Assembly: GCA_040007095.1 (NCBI GenBank) | Contig: JBDTVS010000063.1 | Coordinates: 1 to 53,083 of the forward strand | DNA from: JBDTVS01 sp040007095 | Lineage (GTDB): Bacteria; Acidobacteriota; Vicinamibacteria; Vicinamibacterales; CAVVIG01 | Direction: 5' to 3' | DNA: 53,083 nt | Shown: one piece after another, positions 9,004 through 16,120 of the stretch | Numbering within the stretch: the first letter of the stretch is position 1 | How the letters are laid out: the number at the start of each line of letters is the position of its first letter | Made by a program: the position numbers and the translations under genes | The notes under the pieces: model-generated | The model's input: only the letters and a program-made list of their open reading frames with translations | What the model was told of the DNA's origin: nothing | Databases searched by the model: none

Positions 9004-9846
9004 ATGCACAAGATCATCGTCTCGATCTTCAGCTCGAGCTTCTCGTGCGCCATCGCGTTTGCCGTTGCGGCCACGGCCGCGCCCGGCGCACAGGCTCCCG
9101 CCGCGGGGAGCTCTTCCCTCCCTGACTTTTCGGGCGTGTACTACCCGGTGCAGCAGGGACGCGGAGGACAGGGGCGTCGAGCCGGCGCTCCACCGAACGC
9201 ACCACCCGCAACCCCCGAGGCCGCCCGGCGAGGAGGACCGCCGCCGCGGCCTACGCAGTCCGCTCCACTCTCCGATGGCTCACAAGGGCGAGCACCGGAC
9301 GCACCCTCGCTGACGCCCGAGTACATGGCGAAGTGGGAGGTGATGCGTAAGTCGCGAATCGCCGGTTCGTACGAGTTCGACAACACGGCCAAGTGCCTTC
9401 CGCCCGGCATGCCCGCGATGATGAACATGGCGTACGGCATGGAAGTGATGCAGACGAAAGACAAGGTCACCTTTTTCAGCGAGTTGAACGACGCGCTGCG
9501 ACGGGTGTACCTCGACGGCCGCAAGCCGACCCCGAAGATCCTGGACGATCCCACGTACGCCGGTTATTCGACCGGACACTGGGAAGGCGACACGCTCGTT
9601 GTCGACACCGTGGCGCTGCACCCGAGTTCGTTCATCGAGGGGTTCACGCCCCACAGCGAAGCGATGACGGTGAAGGAGCGAATCAGATTCACCGCGCCTG
9701 GCGTGCTCGAAGATCGAATCATCGTCACCGATCCGCAAGCGCTCACCAGGCCCTGGGAGACGGTGAAAACCTACAGGAAAGCCATGCCCGGAAACGACGA
9801 ACTCCGCGAATTTGCGTGTGCCGAGGGCCTCGACCGCGTGAAGTAG
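9004..9846 (+). CDS. exported GxWEGDTLVV family protein (copy 1)
   Basis: A 280-residue exported protein of unknown function. The signal peptide (about residues 1-29, ending GAQA) and ATG 9004 fit better than the longer in-frame ATG at 8920, which lies in the hairpin repeat. A low-complexity Gly/Arg/Pro linker follows at about residues 45-95. The conserved part holds KCLPPGMPAMM, a charged DALRRVYLDGR, and the family signature STGHWEGDTLVVDTVAL, then ends with EFACAEG. The protein at 43418-44377 has the same architecture (YCLPPGGPRMM, SIGRWEGDTLVVDVVGF, EYICQEN). I know of no assigned function. The conserved Cys near each end could form a disulfide. Confidence 0.7.
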   Translation: MHKIIVSIFSSSFSCAIAFAVAATAAPGAQAPAAGSSSLPDFSGVYYPVQQGRGGQGRRAGAPPNAPPATPEAARRGGPPPRPTQSAPLSDGSQGRAPDAPSLTPEYMAKWEVMRKSRIAGSYEFDNTAKCLPPGMPAMMNMAYGMEVMQTKDKVTFFSELNDALRRVYLDGRKPTPKILDDPTYAGYSTGHWEGDTLVVDTVALHPSSFIEGFTPHSEAMTVKERIRFTAPGVLEDRIIVTDPQALTRPWETVKTYRKAMPGNDELREFACAEGLDRVK

Positions 9847-9870
9847 CGTGGCGGAACATCAAGATTTTTC

Positions 9871-9932
9871 CGGTTGATCTCGGTGACCTCGGTGGTCGAC
9901 CGTGAACGCGGTGGTTGGCCTTGAAACTGACA
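9871..9932. repeat. right arm of the 9-bp-unit repeat
   Basis: Carries GGTTGATCTCGGTGACCTCG, followed by GTGGT and a second CGGTGGT block. It ends in a tail CCTTGAAACTGACAC, which corresponds to CCTTGAGATTGAGAC at the 8.3-kb copy. No left arm is obvious, so the copy looks truncated or rearranged. It lies between the 9004 gene and the VOC gene. Confidence 0.65.
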
Positions 9933-9979
9933 CCGCCCACCGATGACTTTGTGGCCGGCTGCTGATACAGTGAGCCGCC

Positions 9980-10789
9980 ATGAACACAAGAATTCAGCGC
10001 ACCTTCGTCGTCGTGGCCGCCCTGGTTTTCGTGGCGGCTCCCGCGTTCGCCCAGCTCCAGGCTCCCAACGCCACGGGCGCCGCAATCGGGCACATCCACA
10101 TCAATGCCAGTGACGTCGATGCCCAATCGCGCTTCTGGACGAGCGTGGGCGGCAAGATTGTGCAGCGAGAGAAGATCACCATGGTCCAGTTCCCGGGCAT
10201 CTATATCCTGCTCCGGAAACAGGACTACACGGGTGGCTCAGTGGGATCGACGATCAACCACTTCGGCCTGTATGTCAAAGATTTCGAGGGAGCGTCGGCC
10301 AAATTCAAGGCTGCCGGCTTGACCTGGGAGCCCGCGCAACCCGGGCAAGGGTTCCTGACCGGTCCCGACAGCGTGCGCGTCGAGATCTACGAGAACAAAA
10401 CGCTCCAGACGCCGATGGCGATGCACCATATCCACCTCATGGTCCCCGACCCTCTCGAAGCCCAGAAGTGGTACATCCAGCATTTCGGCGCCACGGCCGG
10501 AAAGCGCCTTCAGTTCGAAACCGCCAACGTGCCAGGCACGGAAATTACCCTCGGCAAGGCCGACGCGCCACAAGTGCCCACGAAGGGCCGCTCGGTGGAC
10601 CATATGGGCTTTGAGGTGAAGAACATCGACGCGTTCGTCGCGACACTGCTGGCGGCGGGGATCAAGACCGACGCGGCGGTCCGCAACAGCACCAATGCGG
10701 CGGGCCTGCGGATCGCGTACATCACCGACCCGTGGGGCACCGAGATCGAGCTCACCGAAGGTCTGGCCGCCACACCTATCGCGCACTGA
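9980..10789 (+). CDS. exported double-domain VOC (glyoxalase-like) protein
   Basis: A 269-residue protein with a signal peptide (residues 1-25, ending AFA) and two vicinal-oxygen-chelate modules. Module 1 contains IGHIHINASD and NHFGLYVKD. Module 2 starts MHHIHLMVPD and contains VDHMGFEVKN and a C-terminal DPWGTEIELTE. Histidine and glutamate at these places are typical metal ligands of dioxygenases and glyoxalases in the superfamily. Export to the periplasm is less usual for this fold. The substrate cannot be told from sequence. Confidence 0.8.
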   Translation: MNTRIQRTFVVVAALVFVAAPAFAQLQAPNATGAAIGHIHINASDVDAQSRFWTSVGGKIVQREKITMVQFPGIYILLRKQDYTGGSVGSTINHFGLYVKDFEGASAKFKAAGLTWEPAQPGQGFLTGPDSVRVEIYENKTLQTPMAMHHIHLMVPDPLEAQKWYIQHFGATAGKRLQFETANVPGTEITLGKADAPQVPTKGRSVDHMGFEVKNIDAFVATLLAAGIKTDAAVRNSTNAAGLRIAYITDPWGTEIELTEGLAATPIAH

Positions 10790-10808
10790 CCACATAGTCC
10801 CTGTCCGG

Positions 10809-10830
10809 TCGCGGCCGTCTCGGGCCGCGA
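10809..10830 (+). terminator. possible terminator hairpin after the VOC gene
   Basis: A perfect 8-bp stem TCGCGGCC / GGCCGCGA with a 6-nt loop starts 20 nt after the VOC stop codon. The sequence after it (TCGCCTTCTATCT) is only mildly T-rich, so an intrinsic terminator is possible but not certain. The rest of the ~300-bp gap to 11086 holds no gene I can support. Confidence 0.35.
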
Positions 10831-10999
10831 TCGCCTTCTATCTCGCTCTGCATCCTCCTCATCACCGCACTCGCCTGGGCCTGCCTCGAGCAGCTTCCCC
10901 TCTCGAGCGGAGGCCTGCCGCGTGACCACTCGCGGCGCGGCGGTGACCGTTTCGTACCGAACAGCAAGGGAACGTCAGTGACGTCCTGTCCGTCTCGAT

Positions 11000-11033
11000 C
11001 GTCGCGCCTTGGCCACCGAGGCGCCTCGCCCGG
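11000..11033 (-). repeat. possible fragment of the palindromic element core
   Basis: TCGTCGCGCCTTG and GGCGCCTCGCC, separated by 8 bp, match the same two blocks in the element copy at 47.5 kb. No inverted-repeat ends can be found, so this is at best a relic core. Confidence 0.35.
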
Positions 11034-11085
11034 CTCGGTGCGACACCAGACTTTCACCACGGGCTTCCATGTGAGAATGCGATAT

Positions 11086-11979
11086 ATGACTGCGACTCGC
11101 CAGAGTCCGACCCGTCGATCGATTGGTATGACTGTCGTACCGAGCGGTGCGGCGCTCGGCGCCGAACTCCGCGGGGTCGATCTGCGCGCGCTCGACAACG
11201 ACACGTTCGCGCTGGTCCATCAGGCGTGGCTCGACCATCAAGTGCTGCTCGTTCGTGGCCAACACTTGAGCGACGACGATTTGATCGCCTTCAGCCGCCG
11301 CTTTGGCCACCTGGACGAAGCGCCGATCCAGGAGACGGGCCGCCGCTTCGTCGAAGGCCGTCCGGAAATCTATATCGTCTCGAACGTGGTCGAAAATGGC
11401 GTCGCCATTGGCAGCCTCGGATCGGGCGAAGCGGTGTGGCACACCGACATGTCCTATCTCGCCGATCCACCAAAGGCCAGCGTGCTGTATGCCCTCGAGG
11501 TGCCGGAGAGTGGCGGTGACACAGGCTTCTGCACGATGTACGGCGCCTGGGATTCGCTGCCCGTGTCGCTGCAGCAGCGGATCGAAGGGATGCGAGTGAA
11601 GCACGACGGCACCTATAACAGCGGCGGCTACCTACGCGCGGGCATCACGCCGAGCGAGGATCCCCGCACCTCACCCGGCGCGCTGCATCCGCTGGTGTGC
11701 ACGCACCCGGAGACCGGTCGGCGCTTGCTGTACCTCGGCCGACGCCGCCACGCCTACGTCGAGGGGCTGTCGCTTGAAGAGTCCGACGCGCTGCTCGACC
11801 AGATCTGGACGCTGGCCACCGGGCCGGCGCTCACGTGGTACCACCATTGGGCGGCCGGCGACCTGGTCATGTGGGACAACCGCTGCACGATGCACCGGCG
11901 CGACGCCTTCGAGGCCGACACGCGACGTGTCATGCACCGTACACAGATCAGGGGCGAGACCAGGCCATGCGGTGAATAG
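11086..11979 (+). CDS. TauD/TfdA family Fe(II)/2-oxoglutarate dioxygenase
   Basis: A 297-residue cytoplasmic oxygenase of the taurine/2,4-D dioxygenase family, which hydroxylates its substrate while decarboxylating 2-oxoglutarate. The iron-binding HxD is in AVWHTDMSYL (His119, Asp121) and the distal histidine is in TMHRRD (His270). The Arg-containing segment after it (RRVMHRTQIRG) matches the 2-oxoglutarate-binding part. The N-terminus AALGAELRGVDL is typical. The start is uncertain: ATG 11077, 11086 and 11128 are in frame and none has a good Shine-Dalgarno sequence. The substrate is unknown and the neighbours give no clue. Confidence 0.85.
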   Translation: MTATRQSPTRRSIGMTVVPSGAALGAELRGVDLRALDNDTFALVHQAWLDHQVLLVRGQHLSDDDLIAFSRRFGHLDEAPIQETGRRFVEGRPEIYIVSNVVENGVAIGSLGSGEAVWHTDMSYLADPPKASVLYALEVPESGGDTGFCTMYGAWDSLPVSLQQRIEGMRVKHDGTYNSGGYLRAGITPSEDPRTSPGALHPLVCTHPETGRRLLYLGRRRHAYVEGLSLEESDALLDQIWTLATGPALTWYHHWAAGDLVMWDNRCTMHRRDAFEADTRRVMHRTQIRGETRPCGE

Positions 11980-12096
11980 ACCCGCGATCGGATCACGTCC
12001 GGCTCCCAAGTCACGGTCATCGATCCGGAGGCCAGGAACACCACTGCCGTTCAGCGTTGTCAGGGCCGCGGGCCGCCCGGCGGCCAGCCGGTACGG

Positions 12097-12102
12097 TACA
12101 CT
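12097..12102 (+). promoter_or_regulatory. -10 box of a likely leaderless promoter
   Basis: TACACT ends exactly 7 nt before the ATG at 12110, so transcription would start at or next to the A of the start codon. No Shine-Dalgarno sequence precedes the ATG. Confidence 0.5.
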
Positions 12103-12109
12103 CGTTTGA

Positions 12110-12385
12110 ATGACTGTTGAGACGAGCCCGCGACCTGGCCGCAACGAGCCCTGTCATTGCGGGTCAGGCCGCAAGTACAAACACTGCTGCCTCGAAAAAG
12201 ACGATGCGCAGGCAGCGGTGGCTCGCGCCAAGGCCACCGAGGACGAGGCGGCCCAGCCGCCCGAACCCGCCGCTACCGAGCCGGCATCCGCTCGAAAGCA
12301 CCAGACCGATCAGCCGTGGAGACCGGACCCCTCCCGCGGCTTCATCCCGCGCCCAGGAACGCCACGCAAAGCCGGCAGCGGCTGA
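12110..12385 (+). CDS. SEC-C motif small protein
   Basis: A 91-residue protein whose N-terminal third is a SEC-C zinc-binding motif, CHCGSGRKYKHCC (residues 15-27), as at the end of SecA and in many stand-alone proteins. The rest is a low-complexity Ala/Glu/Pro-rich tail without predicted fold. SEC-C modules bind zinc and contact SecB or nucleic-acid-related partners in known cases. The role of this short form is unknown. It appears to be expressed from a leaderless promoter and is monocistronic. Confidence 0.8.
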   Translation: MTVETSPRPGRNEPCHCGSGRKYKHCCLEKDDAQAAVARAKATEDEAAQPPEPAATEPASARKHQTDQPWRPDPSRGFIPRPGTPRKAGSG

Positions 12386-12396
12386 ACAGCGTCTTG

Positions 12397-12417
12397 CCGA
12401 GCCTCGTCGACGCTCGG
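12397..12417 (+). terminator. weak hairpin after the SEC-C gene
   Basis: A 6-bp stem CCGAGC/GCTCGG with a 9-nt loop follows the SEC-C stop by 11 nt and has no T-run. It is a candidate terminator only. Confidence 0.25.
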
Positions 12418-12553
12418 TCGGGCTGCTGACATAGATTCCTGGGCCAGCGGTCCTTTGGTGCGCTCAATATAGGGAATGGCGCCAACGTCGGAACGCGCCT
12501 GCAGGCGCACCGACGACATACCCGAAATAGGCAACCGAAGGGAAGGCCATCCA

Positions 12554-13543
12554 ATGACAGTCAGGCCAACAACGGCACGAGCCATCGTGTTGATGAGTGT
12601 AATTCTGGGATTCGCCGCCATTGCCTCAGCGGCGCCGCAGCGACAATTCGGCGGGGCGGGCATCAGCGTCTCGGACGACGTGAATTTTCAGGGCGCGACC
12701 GAAACCTTTCGCGACGATGTTCCCGACCTGCGCGCGTTCCGATTCAACGACCGGATCAGCAGCCTGGTGGTTGCCCCGGGTGAGTCGTGGGAGGTCTGCG
12801 ACGACGTCAACTACGGCGGCCGCTGCATCGTCGTCTCGGGCTCCGAGCGCGACTTGCGGGCACGCGGGTTGAACGACGTCATCACGTCGATGCGCCGCCT
12901 GCAGGGCCGAGAGGTTCGCCGCGACCGTGACGACCGTGACCGCGACGACCGTGATGACCGCGACAACCGCGGCGTAGGGGGCATCACCGTCTCGGATGAT
13001 GTGAACTTCGAGGGAACAACCGCCACATTCCGTCGAGATATTCCGGACCTGCGAGATGTATTCCTGAATGACCGGATCAGCAGCCTGCAGGTGGCGCCGG
13101 GCGAATCGTGGGAAGTCTGCGAGAACACCAACTACACCGGCCGCTGTGTCGTTGTTTCCGGCGCCGAGCGCGATTTGCGACGACGCGGCATGAACGACAC
13201 GATTACCTCGCTGCGCCGGGTCGGAGGGCGCGATCGGCGCGAGGGTTTCGATGACCGCGGTGATCGTGGCGGCCCGATTGGCGTGCCGCGGCCGACGCGA
13301 GGTGAGATCGTCTTGTTCGATCGACCCGGCTATCGCGGTACGGCGCAGAGCGTGACCGACGCCTCGGCCGGCCTGGGTCCCAATCGCGCCCAGAGCGCGC
13401 AAATCCTGGGAGGTGTGTGGGAACTGTGCGATGGCCCCCGCTGGAGCGGTCGCTGTGTGCGCATCTCCAGCAGTGTGCCAGACCTTGCACAAATCGGGCT
13501 CGACGCGGTGGCATCCGCGCGGCCGCTCGACCCGCGTCGCTAG
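12554..13543 (+). CDS. exported triple beta/gamma-crystallin domain protein
   Basis: A 329-residue protein with a signal peptide (to about residue 26, ASA) and three beta/gamma-crystallin domains at about 36-116, 143-223 and 243-326. Domains 1 and 2 are near-identical tandem copies, each with two intact calcium motifs of the (N/D)(N/D)xx(S/T)S type: NDRISS 65-70, NDVITS 107-112, NDRISS 172-177 and NDTITS 214-219. They also share ESWEVC. In domain 3 the motifs are degenerate (NRAQSA, LDAVAS). A strongly charged Arg/Asp linker (about 122-137) joins domains 1 and 2. Probably a calcium-stabilised periplasmic or surface protein. GGAAGG precedes ATG 12554. Confidence 0.85.
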   Translation: MTVRPTTARAIVLMSVILGFAAIASAAPQRQFGGAGISVSDDVNFQGATETFRDDVPDLRAFRFNDRISSLVVAPGESWEVCDDVNYGGRCIVVSGSERDLRARGLNDVITSMRRLQGREVRRDRDDRDRDDRDDRDNRGVGGITVSDDVNFEGTTATFRRDIPDLRDVFLNDRISSLQVAPGESWEVCENTNYTGRCVVVSGAERDLRRRGMNDTITSLRRVGGRDRREGFDDRGDRGGPIGVPRPTRGEIVLFDRPGYRGTAQSVTDASAGLGPNRAQSAQILGGVWELCDGPRWSGRCVRISSSVPDLAQIGLDAVASARPLDPRR

Positions 13544-13638
13544 ACATGTTCTAAAGCCAGAGTCTCGCAAGATGAAGCACGTCTTGCTCGGTTCGGCTTT
13601 GGAAGCTGTCTTAGTTAGCTGCGGCCGCTGAGCGGCCG

Positions 13639-13805
13639 CCTAGTGAAGATTCGTCAGAAGTTTCGTTGGCGAATTTTCCGGACGCGGCGCCCGGATCGCA
13701 AGGCGCGAGGAGCGCGCATATCGGGAATATGTAAGCGACGAGCAACGCCGCGAGGCGGGATGCCCCGCCCGGAAAATGACAACGAACTTCTGAGACAGGA
13801 CACTA
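13639..13805 (+). repeat. palindromic TA-flanked element, copy B1
   Basis: This 167-bp element is about 85% similar by eye to the copy at 19596-19763 over the inner 120 bp (from GAATTTTCCGGA to CCGGAAAATGACAACGAA). The left end is CCTAGTGAAGATTCG and the right end is GACAGGACACTA. The ends are imperfect inverted repeats flanked by TA. The right edge contains the TAG that stops the methyltransferase gene. It contains no gene and no transposase. Confidence 0.85.
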
Positions 13806-14600
13806 CCGACGCCCGACGCCTTTGACGGCCCAGGCGCGAGCCTGCAGCGCGAACGGGCCGTCTCGACGCTCGCCCAGCAGCCGCCCGCGCAGCCGCGACT
13901 CGAGCGCCGAGCGAGCCGCGGTAGACAGTGACGCGACGTGAGCACCCGCAGGTCCCTGGCCCGCGAGGAATGGCAGCCAGTAATCGTCGAAGGACCCGAA
14001 GGCGAGCTCGATAGTCAGCGGTTGTTCCTTGACGTCCTGGAGACCACTGGCGCGCCACAACTCGGCCAGTTCGCCCCGCCTGCACAACGGCATGTTGCGC
14101 TCATCCTGCGCGAAGAGCGCAGGGTCGCCGGCGACTGCCTCGTCCCAGAACACGCGCAGCATTTCCATCCCCGCGTCATAGTCCCACACCGCGGCGGCGA
14201 CGATGCCGCCCGGGTGCGTCACGCGAGTCATTTCCCGCACGGCCTGCGCAGGGTCGGGGATGAAGTTCATCGCCAGGAGCGAGAGCGCCTTGTCAAAGAC
14301 GGAATCGGAGGTCTGGCGCAGCCGCGCGTCGCCAACGAAGAACCGTACGCGATCGCTCGGCGTCCGCGCCTGTGCGTGCTGCACGTACACGGGTGACGGG
14401 TCGATGCCGGTCACGCGCGCGGCAGGAAATGCGAGCGCGATGGCGCCCGCGAGTGCGCCCGTTCCCGACCCCATGTCGAGAACCGAGTCCCGCGCCTCGA
14501 CCGACGCAAATGTCACCAGGAGCGGCGCAAGGCGGCGGCTCCAACGCCCCATGAAGCGCTCGTAGGCGTCAGCTTCGGAAAAGGTTTGTGGACCCGTCAT
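13803..14600 (-). CDS. class I SAM-dependent methyltransferase
   Basis: A 265-residue methyltransferase with the SAM-binding motif VLDMGSGTGALAG (about residues 40-52), acidic VTGIDPS, and a post-motif region LLAMNFIPDPAQAVREMTRVTHPGG typical of the UbiE/Methyltransf_11 group. Its ATG overlaps the stop of the S1 gene by 4 nt (ATGA), so it is translationally coupled. The acceptor substrate is unknown. The last codon and stop lie on the edge of palindromic element B1. The pre-insertion reading would also have ended in TAG. Confidence 0.85.
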   Translation of the reverse strand: MTGPQTFSEADAYERFMGRWSRRLAPLLVTFASVEARDSVLDMGSGTGALAGAIALAFPAARVTGIDPSPVYVQHAQARTPSDRVRFFVGDARLRQTSDSVFDKALSLLAMNFIPDPAQAVREMTRVTHPGGIVAAAVWDYDAGMEMLRVFWDEAVAGDPALFAQDERNMPLCRRGELAELWRASGLQDVKEQPLTIELAFGSFDDYWLPFLAGQGPAGAHVASLSTAARSALESRLRGRLLGERRDGPFALQARAWAVKGVGRR

Positions 14601-16036
14601 TTGTCGCGCGGCCTCAATGCACCGCGGAGCTTGTCGGCAAGCGAACCAAACCCCTCCCCCGCGGCGACCTCCCTTCGTTCGGTGTACTCGCGCAGTTCCT
14701 CGACCTCTTGCGCGTCGGCAATCGCCTTGACGCTGAGACGAATGCGGCGCCCCGACGCGTCGACTTCGAGAACGACGACCTCGACGTCGGCGCCAACGGG
14801 AAATGCCTTCGCGACGTCCGCGTCCCTCGCGATTCCGGTCTCGCTCTGCGGCACGAGGCCGGTGCGTCCCGGCGCGAGAAACACGAATATGCCGAACTTC
14901 TCGTGGCGCTCGACCTTTCCCATGAGTCGCGCGCCCGCCACGATCTCGGATGTCGACGTCGCCATCCCGCCTGCTCTGGCCGAGCCCTCGGGCACGAGCG
15001 CCACGCCGATCCGCTTTTTCTCGGGGTCGATGCTCAAGATTTCGAACGGTCCCGTCATCCCCAACGGGACCGATCGCGACCAACTCTCCGAACGTCCGGT
15101 CGGGGCGAACGTGGAAGAGTGCGCCAATCCCTCGACCCCAGGTTCGAGCTCGACGAACGCACCGAACTCGGCGAGGCGCATGATGCGGCCCATTCGCACC
15201 TGCCCCACCTCGTAGGTTGCCTGGACGTTCGACCATGGATCGTCGGTGAGCTGCTTCAAGCCGAGCGAGATCTTCTGCCTGTCGTCGTCGACGCGAAGGA
15301 CCTTGACCGTAATCTCCTGCCCGGGCTGGAGCACCTGGGAGGTGTCCGCCACGCGGGACCATCCCATCTCGGAGACGTGAAGCAGACCCTGCACGCCGGC
15401 GCCCAGGTCGACGAACGCACCGAACTCGCGCACCGAGGTGACGCGACCGCTCATCACCGCGCCTGCGGCGATCGAACGCCGGATCTCGACGGCGCCTGCG
15501 CGCTGCTCCTCTTCGAGCAGAGCCCGCCGCGAGACGACGAGATTCCTGCCGCCTTCTTTGTACTCGATGATCCGGAATGTGTAGACGCGGCCCTCATGCA
15601 CCGACGGCTCCGTATTCCGGACGATGTCGATCTGAGAGATCGGGCAGAAGGCGCGCTGGCGGGCGATCTGCACTTCGTATCCGCCTTTCACCGCTCGCTC
15701 GACCCTGCCTTCGACCGGAAGACCGCTGTGGAACGCGTCTTCGAGCTGCCGCTGCGTGGCGGCGCCACGCGCCAGCTTCCGCGAGAGCGTCAACCCGCCC
15801 GTCGTCGGCACGACGACTGCCTGAATGCGGTCGCCGACCGCGACTTCGAGAGCGCCTTCTGCGCCCTTCAGTTCGTCGATCTCGATGACGGCTTCACCCT
15901 TGCCGCCGACGTTGACGAACGCCACTTCAGGCCCGATCGCCACAATCGTGCCCTCGATCGTCTGTCCCCTCTCGAACCGCTTCGCCTTGAGCGAAGCCTC
16001 GAACATCGTCGCAAAATCTTCGTCGGGCTCGCTCAT
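14597..16036 (-). CDS. S1 RNA-binding repeat protein (ribosomal S1-like)
   Basis: A 479-residue protein made of S1/OB-fold repeats. Repeat 1 has AIGPEVAFVNVGGKGE, 2 has AVKGGYEVQIARQRAFCP, 3 has SVREFGAFVDLGAGVQGLLH, and 4 has RLAEFGAFVELEPGVEGLAH. A fifth has RHEKFGIFVFLAPGRTGLVP. Canonical ribosomal S1 has six repeats and about 560 residues, so this is either a short S1 or a paralogue acting on mRNA. I leave the gene symbol open. ATG 16036 was chosen because the longer frame start lacks family similarity. It forms an operon with the following methyltransferase. Confidence 0.8.
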   Translation of the reverse strand: MSEPDEDFATMFEASLKAKRFERGQTIEGTIVAIGPEVAFVNVGGKGEAVIEIDELKGAEGALEVAVGDRIQAVVVPTTGGLTLSRKLARGAATQRQLEDAFHSGLPVEGRVERAVKGGYEVQIARQRAFCPISQIDIVRNTEPSVHEGRVYTFRIIEYKEGGRNLVVSRRALLEEEQRAGAVEIRRSIAAGAVMSGRVTSVREFGAFVDLGAGVQGLLHVSEMGWSRVADTSQVLQPGQEITVKVLRVDDDRQKISLGLKQLTDDPWSNVQATYEVGQVRMGRIMRLAEFGAFVELEPGVEGLAHSSTFAPTGRSESWSRSVPLGMTGPFEILSIDPEKKRIGVALVPEGSARAGGMATSTSEIVAGARLMGKVERHEKFGIFVFLAPGRTGLVPQSETGIARDADVAKAFPVGADVEVVVLEVDASGRRIRLSVKAIADAQEVEELREYTERREVAAGEGFGSLADKLRGALRPRDK

Positions 16037-16120
16037 GCCAGCTGTGCCTCGTGATGGTAGGTGCGCCTCAACTATTTTCTGGCGCATGCTCCGGTACTCT
16101 TAAGGAAGCCGCCCGGACAG

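Noticed and set aside
12960..13000. possible CRISPR-like array in the Arg-Asp coding repeat of the crystallin gene
   Set aside because: Units are about 8-9 bp without spacers and lie inside a good reading frame.
14588..16054. 488-codon plus-strand open frame opposite the S1 gene
   Set aside because: No recognisable domain, and the minus-strand frame contains five clear S1 repeats.
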